Assembly: GCA_046155285.1 (NCBI GenBank)
Contig: JBJXEA010000009.1
Location: forward strand, 1-64,000
From: CAILHX01 sp046155285
GTDB lineage: Bacteria; Pseudomonadota; Gammaproteobacteria; Burkholderiales; Methylophilaceae
DNA: 64,000 nucleotides
Reading direction: 5' to 3'
Within the stretch, counting starts at the first letter, position 1. Every line of letters begins with the position of its first letter. Below are positions 58,251 through 64,000 of this stretch, in pieces. The notes beneath the pieces were generated by a model. That model was not told the DNA's origin, searched no databases, and was given only the letters and a program-made list of their open reading frames with translations. The position numbers and the translations under genes are program-made.

Positions 58251-59774
58251 ATGGGTTTGATGGAAAGTTTAAGCGGTTTGGGCATTAAGAGTCCTTACAA
58301 GTCTAAGTATGAAAACTTTATCGGCGGCAAGTGGACAGCGCCAGTGGACGGTCAGTATTTCGATAACATCAGTCCGGTTACCGGCAAGGTGTTCTGCCAA
58401 ATAGCGCGCTCTAACGAAAAAGACATCAACCTGGCGCTGGATGCCGCCCACGCTGCCAAAGACGCTTGGGGCAAGACCTCCTACACCGAGCGCGCGATTA
58501 TCCTGAATAAAATCGCCGATGTCATGGAAACCAATCTGGAAACCATCGCCATCGCCGAGACCATAGACAACGGCAAGCCGCTGCGTGAAACCACGTTTGC
58601 AGATATTCCTTTGGCTATTGATCACTTCCGCTACTTTGCCGGTTGCATCCGTGCCCAGGAAGGCTCGATTGCAGAGATTGACCACAACACCATGGCTTAT
58701 CACTTCCATGAGCCTTTAGGCGTGGTAGGTCAAATTATTCCTTGGAACTTCCCAATTTTGATGGCCGTATGGAAACTGGCTCCAGCCTTGGCTGCTGGCA
58801 ATTGCGTCGTACTCAAACCGGCCGAACAAACACCCGCTTCGATTCTGATCGTGATGGAATTGATTAGTCACCTACTGCCAGCGGGCGTACTCAACATCGT
58901 TAACGGTTTTGGTCTGGAAGCAGGCAAGCCACTGGCCAGTTCCAGCCGCATCGCTAAGATCGCCTTCACCGGTGAAACCACCACTGGCCGCTTGATTATG
59001 CAATACGCTTCGCAAAACATTATTCCAGTCACGCTGGAACTGGGCGGCAAGTCACCTAATGTTTTCTTTGAAGACGTGATGGATGCTGATGATGCCTATT
59101 TCGACAAATGTCTGGAAGGCTTTGCCATGTTCGCGCTGAACCAAGGCGAAGTCTGCACCTGCCCATCACGTGCATTGATTCAAGAGTCTATCTATGACAA
59201 GTTCATCGAACGCGCCATCAAGCGCGTGCAAGCCATCAAGCAAGGCAGTCCTCTGGACATGACCACCATGATAGGTGCGCAAGCTTCTATGGAGCAATTG
59301 GAGAAGATTCTTTCCTACATCAAACTGGGTCAAGAAGAAGGCGCTCAGTTGCTGACAGGTGGCCAACAAACTAAGCACGCCGGCGAGTTTGCCGACGGTT
59401 ACTACGTCACGCCTACCGTGTTCAAAGGCCACAACAAAATGCGCATCTTCCAAGAAGAAATCTTCGGGCCAGTGTTGTCTGTGACCACCTTCAAGGACGA
59501 AGCCGAAGCCTTGGCAATCGCCAATGACACACTGTACGGTTTGGGCGCTGGTGTGTGGACGCGTGACGGTAGTCGTGCGCATCGCATGGGTCGCGGCATT
59601 CAAGCGGGTCGCGTATGGACGAATTGCTACCATCTGTACCCAGCCCACGCTGCGTTTGGCGGCTACAAGCAATCCGGAATCGGCCGTGAAAATCACAAGA
59701 TGATGCTGGATCACTATCAACAAACCAAGAACCTGTTGGTGAGCTATAGCCCTAACGCATTGGGTTTCTTCTAA
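58251..59774 (+). CDS. exaC: NAD+-dependent aldehyde dehydrogenase, ExaC-type
   Basis: A 507-residue class 3-type ALDH that would oxidise acetaldehyde or other short aldehydes to acids. The start KYENFIGGKWTAPVDGQYFD and IIPWNFPILMAVWKLAPALA are family hallmarks. The catalytic Glu is in TLELGGKSPNVFF and the nucleophile Cys in NQGEVCTCPSRAL. The C-terminal AFGGYKQSGIGRENHKMML is typical of the Pseudomonas ExaC/AcoD group that works with PQQ ethanol dehydrogenase. A GAGGAG site precedes ATG. DUF779 follows directly, as often seen for this group. Confidence 0.92.
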   Translation: MGLMESLSGLGIKSPYKSKYENFIGGKWTAPVDGQYFDNISPVTGKVFCQIARSNEKDINLALDAAHAAKDAWGKTSYTERAIILNKIADVMETNLETIAIAETIDNGKPLRETTFADIPLAIDHFRYFAGCIRAQEGSIAEIDHNTMAYHFHEPLGVVGQIIPWNFPILMAVWKLAPALAAGNCVVLKPAEQTPASILIVMELISHLLPAGVLNIVNGFGLEAGKPLASSSRIAKIAFTGETTTGRLIMQYASQNIIPVTLELGGKSPNVFFEDVMDADDAYFDKCLEGFAMFALNQGEVCTCPSRALIQESIYDKFIERAIKRVQAIKQGSPLDMTTMIGAQASMEQLEKILSYIKLGQEEGAQLLTGGQQTKHAGEFADGYYVTPTVFKGHNKMRIFQEEIFGPVLSVTTFKDEAEALAIANDTLYGLGAGVWTRDGSRAHRMGRGIQAGRVWTNCYHLYPAHAAFGGYKQSGIGRENHKMMLDHYQQTKNLLVSYSPNALGFF

Positions 59775-59812
59775 GCTGTTGAAGGCGGGGCACAATGCCC
59801 CGCCTATTCCTT

Positions 59813-60196
59813 ATGTCAATACCTACCCGCGTTTCTGTGACCGATGCCGCGCTTGCACTCATTACTGAGCTGCAAGCTAAACACGGTAACTTGATGTTCC
59901 ATCAGTCTGGCGGCTGCTGCGATGGCAGTGCGCCTATGTGCTATCCCGCAGGCGAGTTTTATCTGGGCGGCGCGGATGTCAAGCTGGGCGAAGTGGGAAA
60001 CGTGCCGTTTTACATGAGCAAAAGCCAGTTTGCATACTGGGAACACACGCATTTAAGCCTAGATGCCATCCCCGGCAACGGCGGGCAATTCTCGCTGGAG
60101 CGCCCCACAGGTTTGCGTTTCATCATCCGTTCTCGTCTTTACAGCGACGACGAATGGGAGCAGTTAAAAGATCATCCTGTCGAAAGCTGCGCTTAG
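59813..60196 (+). CDS. DUF779 protein, aldehyde-dehydrogenase partner
   Basis: A 127-residue protein from ATG 59813. It carries a Cys-rich N-terminal FHQSGGCCDGSAPMCYP, a conserved EFYLGGADVKLG strand and GLRFIIRSRLYSDDEW near the end, the DUF779 pattern. It is commonly the neighbour of ALDH genes and has been proposed to assist or regulate them; no activity is established to my knowledge. The Cys-Cys-Asp and Cys residues could bind metal. A 23-bp dyad (AGGCGGGG/CCCCGCCT, 59783-59805) lies between exaC and this gene. Confidence 0.85.
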   Translation: MSIPTRVSVTDAALALITELQAKHGNLMFHQSGGCCDGSAPMCYPAGEFYLGGADVKLGEVGNVPFYMSKSQFAYWEHTHLSLDAIPGNGGQFSLERPTGLRFIIRSRLYSDDEWEQLKDHPVESCA

Positions 60197-60286
60197 TCTC
60201 CCCTCTCGTTTTACATCTCATCTTTAGCAATGCCCAGTGGGCACGCCATTGTCGTGCTATCTCTCTATTCTGAAGAGTCTTTCCGA

Positions 60287-60327
60287 TATATACGGCCATA
60301 TATAACACATTGATTTTAATGTGTTTT
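60287..60327. promoter_or_regulatory. AT-rich dyads upstream of aorA
   Basis: TATATACGGCCATATATA (60287-60304) is a near-perfect dyad. Right after it AACACATT-N6-AATGTGTT (60304-60325) forms an 8-bp hairpin followed by TT. The second could end the exaC-DUF779 transcript; the first resembles the AT-rich sites upstream of exaC. The rest of the gap to aorA (to 60438) holds a TATAAT at 60337 and a weak CCCT/AGGG hairpin, but no gene. Confidence 0.4.
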
Positions 60328-60438
60328 ATTGAAAAATATAATCTATCTGAGTGTAGAATGCGGGCTGATAGTTGGCTACCCTACAGGGCAGCGCTATAAG
60401 GCGATCTAATAAAAGCTTTCTAACGAGGAGAGTTGTTC

Positions 60439-60912
60439 ATGTTGAAATCGTTACAAATCAATCCCGAAAAATGTACGGGCTGTTTGCAGTGCGAAATGGC
60501 TTGTTCTTACGAAAACGAAGGGGTGTTCAACACCTCTAAATCTCGCATCAAAGTATTCGAATTTCACCATGAAGGCCGCCAGGTTCCTTATACCTGCACC
60601 CAATGTGCTGAGGCTTGGTGTTTGCAGGCTTGTCCGGTGGATGCGATTAAGCTCAATCATGAAACTGGTGCCAAAATTGTGCTGGATGACGTGTGCGTGG
60701 GCTGCAAGGTTTGCACTATCGCCTGCCCATTCGGCACCATTAATTACAACCACGATACCGGCAAGGTGATGAAGTGCGACCTGTGCGGCGGCGACCCAGA
60801 ATGTGCCACCGCCTGCCCAACCGGCGCTATCACCTATGTGGATGCGGACTGGACCGGCCTAGACAAGATGCGTATGTGGGCTGCCAAAACCGACACGCAA
60901 CCAAGAGCCTAA
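60439..60912 (+). CDS. aorA: Four-cluster ferredoxin subunit of aldehyde oxidoreductase (AorA-like)
   Basis: A 157-residue protein with sixteen Cys in four clusters: CTGCLQCEMAC, CTQCAEAWCLQAC, CVGCKVCTIAC and CDLCGGDPECATAC. This is the polyferredoxin layout of electron-transfer subunits next to tungsten aldehyde oxidoreductases, as AorA of the Aromatoleum enzyme. ATG 60439 follows GAGGAGA. It is 14 bases before the catalytic subunit gene and should carry electrons from AorB to the FAD subunit. Confidence 0.88.
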   Translation: MLKSLQINPEKCTGCLQCEMACSYENEGVFNTSKSRIKVFEFHHEGRQVPYTCTQCAEAWCLQACPVDAIKLNHETGAKIVLDDVCVGCKVCTIACPFGTINYNHDTGKVMKCDLCGGDPECATACPTGAITYVDADWTGLDKMRMWAAKTDTQPRA

Positions 60913-60926
60913 AGGAGAAACATATC

Positions 60927-62777
60927 ATGGCATGGCATCGTAAAGTTTTACGCGTAAATCTGACCAAGGGCACTTGCGTGGCCGAGGCAATGAATATGAA
61001 GTGGGCGGATGAGTACCTTGGTCAACGCGGCTTGGCGACTAAATACTTTGTCGAAGAAGTGGATGCAAAAGTGGATCCACTTTCTCCTGAAAACAAAATC
61101 ATGTTCGTCACCGGCCCGTTGACTGGGACGATGGCTTCTACTGGCGGTCGTTATTCCGTAGTGACCAAAGGCCCGCTTACTGGCGCGATTGCCTGTTCTA
61201 ACTCCGGTGGCTACATCGGCGCTGAAATGCGTTTTGCGGGTTGGGATATGGTCATCGTCGAAGGTAAATCCGCCAAACCTGTGTATCTGCATATCGAAAA
61301 CGAAAAAGCCGAGTTGTTGCCTGCGGATGACTTTATCTGGGGCAAGACCGTATGGGAAACCGAGAAACTCATCAAAACCAAGCACCAAGACCCGCAAATG
61401 CGTGTGTGTTCCGTTGGTCGCCCTGCTGAAAAAGGGGTGTTGTTTGCGTCTGTGGTGAATGACTTGCATCGGGCCGCTGGGCGATCTGGCGTGGGCACGG
61501 TGATGGGGTCCAAGAATCTGAAAGCCATTGCCATTCGCGGCACCAAGGGCGTAGGCGGCGTGGTGAATCCTAAGGAGTTCTTTACTGCGGTGAATGCAGG
61601 TAAAAAAGTGTTGGCGGAAAATGCAGTCACTGGCCAAGGCTTGCCTAAATACGGCACGCAAGTGCTGATGAACATCCTCAACGAAATGGGCGCATCACCC
61701 ACACGTAACCACAAGGATTCCGTATTTGAGGGCGCTTCCAAAATTTCCGGCGAAGCCATGCACGAGCCGCGCGCTTCTGACGGCAAGCCCAACCTGACTA
61801 CCAACCAAGCCTGCTTTGGCTGCACCATCGCTTGCGGACGTATTTCCACGATAGACCCAACGCACTTTACCATCAAAGATAAGGGCGGCTATCTGGGCAA
61901 TTCTGGCGGTTTGGAATACGAAGCCGCTTGGGCGCTGGGCAATGCCAATGGCGTGGACGATATTGACGCGCTGACCTATGTGAACCAGATATGTAACGAA
62001 GATGGTCTAGACCCTATCAGTCTTGGTTCGACCATAGGCGCGGTGATGGAGTTGTATGAGATGGGTGTCATCAGCAAGGAAGAGATTGGCTTTGAGTGCA
62101 AGTTTGGCGACACCAAAGCGATGGTTAAGCTGGCCGAAATGACAATTGCTGGCGAAGGTTTTGGCAAGATAGTGGGCTTGGGTTCCAAGCGTTTGACTGA
62201 GAAATATGGTCATCCTGAACTGTCCATGTCATGCAAAGGCCAAGAGTTCCCTGCTTATGATGGTCGTGCGCTGCAAGGCATGGGCTTGGCTTATGCGACT
62301 TCCAATCGTGGCGGCTGCCATCTACGTGGCTACACCGTGGCTAGCGAAGTGCTGGGCATTCCGTTCAAGACCGATCCTAAAGAAACTAATGAGAAGCCAG
62401 AATTGCTCAAGGCCTTCCAAGATGCCACCGCGGTGGTGGATTCTTCCGGCTTATGCGTGTTCACCACCTTCGCTTGGGGCTTGCCCGATATTCAGCCGCA
62501 GATTCAAGCAGCGTGTGAGGGCGACTGGTCGCTGGACAAGCTCAATCTGGTAGGTGAGCGCATTTGGAATATGGAGCGCGAATTTAATCTGCGCGCCGGT
62601 TTTACCGCTGCGGACGACACTTTGCCACCACGTTTCTTGGTAGAAGGCATCAAGAACGGTCCGATGACCGGCCAGAAGACGCGCTTGGACATCATGATGC
62701 CTAAATACTACGAGATTCGTGGCTGGGATAAAAATGGCGTACCTACCGCAGAAACCAAGCAGCGTTTAGGGCTTTAA
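60927..62777 (+). CDS. aorB: Tungsten aldehyde:ferredoxin oxidoreductase catalytic subunit
   Basis: A 616-residue AOR-family enzyme that oxidises aldehydes to carboxylic acids with a tungsto-bispterin and one [4Fe-4S] cluster. The start is MAWHRKVLRVNLTKG. The N-terminal domain has GPLTGTMASTGGRYSVVTKG and a GRSGVGTVMGSKNLKAIAIR loop for the pterin. The cluster Cys are CFGCTIAC plus a later one in SSGLCVF. ATG 60927 follows AAAGGAG. The family can also run in reverse to reduce acids. It is followed by a terminator-like hairpin and the FAD subunit gene. Confidence 0.93.
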   Translation: MAWHRKVLRVNLTKGTCVAEAMNMKWADEYLGQRGLATKYFVEEVDAKVDPLSPENKIMFVTGPLTGTMASTGGRYSVVTKGPLTGAIACSNSGGYIGAEMRFAGWDMVIVEGKSAKPVYLHIENEKAELLPADDFIWGKTVWETEKLIKTKHQDPQMRVCSVGRPAEKGVLFASVVNDLHRAAGRSGVGTVMGSKNLKAIAIRGTKGVGGVVNPKEFFTAVNAGKKVLAENAVTGQGLPKYGTQVLMNILNEMGASPTRNHKDSVFEGASKISGEAMHEPRASDGKPNLTTNQACFGCTIACGRISTIDPTHFTIKDKGGYLGNSGGLEYEAAWALGNANGVDDIDALTYVNQICNEDGLDPISLGSTIGAVMELYEMGVISKEEIGFECKFGDTKAMVKLAEMTIAGEGFGKIVGLGSKRLTEKYGHPELSMSCKGQEFPAYDGRALQGMGLAYATSNRGGCHLRGYTVASEVLGIPFKTDPKETNEKPELLKAFQDATAVVDSSGLCVFTTFAWGLPDIQPQIQAACEGDWSLDKLNLVGERIWNMEREFNLRAGFTAADDTLPPRFLVEGIKNGPMTGQKTRLDIMMPKYYEIRGWDKNGVPTAETKQRLGL

Positions 62778-62794
62778 TTAAAAATAGAGAAACG

Positions 62795-62826
62795 AACAAG
62801 GGCGCTTGAGAGAGCGCCCTTTGTTT
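62795..62826 (+). terminator. Hairpin between aorB and aorC
   Basis: AACAAGGGCGCT/AGCGCCCTTTGTT with a short loop and a partial T-rich end lies in the 65-base gap. It resembles a terminator but the next gene is co-oriented, so it may lower aorC expression or protect the aorAB transcript. Confidence 0.65.
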
Positions 62827-62842
62827 TGACGGGAGTTAAGAC

Positions 62843-64000
62843 ATGAATTATGTGATTATTGGTAACGGACCTTCTGGTGTCATCGCTGCAGAAACCATAC
62901 GTAAGGCTGATCCAACAGGAAGCATTGTGATGATAGGCGATGAGCCTGAACCGCCTTATTCGCGCATGGCTTTGCCTTATATGTTGGTGGGCAACATTCA
63001 GGAAAATGGCACTTATCTACGTAAAGAAGCGGGCTATTTTGACCAGCAGCGCATCACTTTGAAAACTGGCCGCGCGACTAAGGTAGATAGCACTGCCAAG
63101 CGCGTCACGCTTGAGAATGGCGAAATGTTGGCTTATGACCGTTTGCTAATTGCGACTGGCTCGCATCCCGTCGCGCCGCCGATTCCCGGTATGGATTTGC
63201 CCGGCATCCATCCTTGCTGGACACTGGAAGACGCGAGAAACATCGCCAAGCTGGCCAAACCCGGTGCCAAAGTGCTGCAAATGGGCGCGGGGTTTATTGG
63301 CTGCATCATCATGGAAGCGATTCGTTCACGCGGCGTGGAATTGACCGTGGTGGAAATGGGCAACCGCATGGTGCCGCGCATGATGACTGAAGTCGCTGGC
63401 GGCATGATTAAGGACTGGGTGCAAAGCAAAGGCGTGCGCGTCTATACCGACACCAAGGTGACGGCCATCGCGCAAGGCGCAAACGGCAAGTTGCTCGCCA
63501 AGCTTGGCAACGGTGAGACGCTTGAAGTAGACTTGGTGATTAGCGCTACCGGCGTGCGTTCCAACACCGCTTTTCTCAAGGATAGCGGCGTGCAAACCGA
63601 CGCTGGTGTGCTAGTTAATGACCAGATGCAAAGTAATATTCCAGAAATTTATGCCGCCGGTGATGTCGCCCAAGCACGTGATTTTTCAACGGGAAAAATG
63701 GTAGTCAACGCCATTCAACCGAATGCTGCCGATCAAGCGCGGGTAGCCGCGTTGAATATGGCTGGTAAGACGGTGAACTCCCCCGGAAGCCTAGCTATGA
63801 ACGTGCTGGATACGCTAGGCTTAATTGCCGCGTCTTTCGGCCAATGGTGGGGCGAGGAGGGTGGCGAACACGCGGAACAGGTTGATCATAAAAACTTCCG
63901 TTATATGCGCTTGGAATTCAAGGGCGACGTGCTGATAGGTGCTACCAGCCTTGGTTTGACTCAGCATGTGGGCGTGTTGCGCGGTTTGATACAAACCCGC
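62843..64000 (+). CDS. aorC: FAD/NAD(P)-dependent oxidoreductase (AorC-like), 3' end cut by window
   Basis: 386 codons are visible from ATG 62843 (GGGAG upstream) and the frame is open to the window end. The N-terminal FAD motif is NYVIIGNGPSGVIAAETIR. LLIATGSHPVAPP follows, then the NAD motif VLQMGAGFIGCIIMEAI and the second FAD motif IYAAGDVAQA. This is the pyridine-nucleotide disulfide-reductase fold without a redox-active CxxxxC. In Aromatoleum-type AOR, AorC passes electrons from AorAB to NAD+. Here the order aorA-aorB-aorC is the same, without a MoaD-like gene between. A nitrite-reductase-type reductase is the alternative. Confidence 0.85.
   Translation, partial: MNYVIIGNGPSGVIAAETIRKADPTGSIVMIGDEPEPPYSRMALPYMLVGNIQENGTYLRKEAGYFDQQRITLKTGRATKVDSTAKRVTLENGEMLAYDRLLIATGSHPVAPPIPGMDLPGIHPCWTLEDARNIAKLAKPGAKVLQMGAGFIGCIIMEAIRSRGVELTVVEMGNRMVPRMMTEVAGGMIKDWVQSKGVRVYTDTKVTAIAQGANGKLLAKLGNGETLEVDLVISATGVRSNTAFLKDSGVQTDAGVLVNDQMQSNIPEIYAAGDVAQARDFSTGKMVVNAIQPNAADQARVAALNMAGKTVNSPGSLAMNVLDTLGLIAASFGQWWGEEGGEHAEQVDHKNFRYMRLEFKGDVLIGATSLGLTQHVGVLRGLIQTR

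Noticed and set aside
60328..60438. A riboswitch (for example a molybdenum/tungsten cofactor element) upstream of aorA
   Set aside because: I see only a weak CCCT/AGGG hairpin and no match to the conserved core of the Moco RNA or other riboswitches I know.

Overview
The window reads as one stretch of chromosome from a Gram-negative betaproteobacterium, most likely in the Nitrosomonadales (Gallionellaceae-like or a near relative). This rests on gene order (cmk-rpsA-ihfB, lapB-pyrF, ffs-dnaX-ybaB-recR, cheY-cheZ-cheA), an outer-membrane complement (autotransporter, PagL, RND pump), a PEP-CTERM protein and a PHA-system protein. The genus cannot be fixed from the sequence alone.

Layout. 1-3.4 kb: the end of a CorA channel gene, a HAD phosphatase, cysteine synthase, a 23-codon orphan pqqA with repeats upstream, tRNA-Leu(UAG) and two small genes. 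3.5-10.1 kb: a three-gene RND efflux operon (outer-membrane factor, adaptor, pump) and a hexose-6-phosphate mutarotase. 10.1-12.2 kb: accessory DNA with BrnTA, a scrap of an RTX-repeat gene, an unknown membrane protein and a VapBC-like pair. 12.3-25.1 kb: an RNB-family ribonuclease, a lipoprotein hydrolase with a palindromic repeat inside its signal region, a 1261-residue protein made of two tandem TPR-sulfotransferase modules, a ParE-like toxin/antitoxin pair, a large repeat-rich autotransporter and an OmpR/TctE-type two-component system. 25.1-29.6 kb: a second VapBC-like pair, a COG4705 membrane protein, threonylcarbamoyl-AMP synthase, then a small mosaic island holding an orphan Imm39-type immunity gene and RTX remnants split by a DUF4160/DUF2442 pair, bounded by copies of one repeat.

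29.6-45.6 kb is mainly core metabolism and translation: tyrA-aroA-cmk-rpsA-ihfB, lapB-pyrF-ugd, comEA, a PEP-CTERM protein, metG (with another in-frame palindromic repeat), apbC, pagL, a SpoU methyltransferase, hslO and gluQ. 45.6-55.1 kb is chemotaxis and flagellar control: cheV-cheV-cheY-cheZ-like-cheA running on into DUF3301-gluQ-hslO, a soluble CZB chemoreceptor, FleS/FleR-type regulators and a solitary fliE behind a good sigma-54 promoter. 55.4-58.0 kb is the ffs-dnaX-ybaB-recR block. 58.2-64 kb is an aldehyde-oxidation locus: ExaC-type aldehyde dehydrogenase, DUF779, and an aorABC-like set (four-cluster ferredoxin, tungsten aldehyde oxidoreductase, FAD/NAD subunit) that runs off the window.

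Points most worth a second look: (1) the cheZ-position gene keeps the CheZ ends but has lost the helical core that carries the phosphatase active site; (2) the 27.7-29.6 kb island and its echo at 10.76 kb, where near-identical RTX gene 3' ends sit beside toxin-antitoxin modules; (3) the orphan pqqA and the exaC/aor locus, which together suggest PQQ-linked alcohol oxidation feeding aldehyde oxidation; (4) the double TPR-sulfotransferase; (5) palindromic repeats inserted in frame in two coding sequences.
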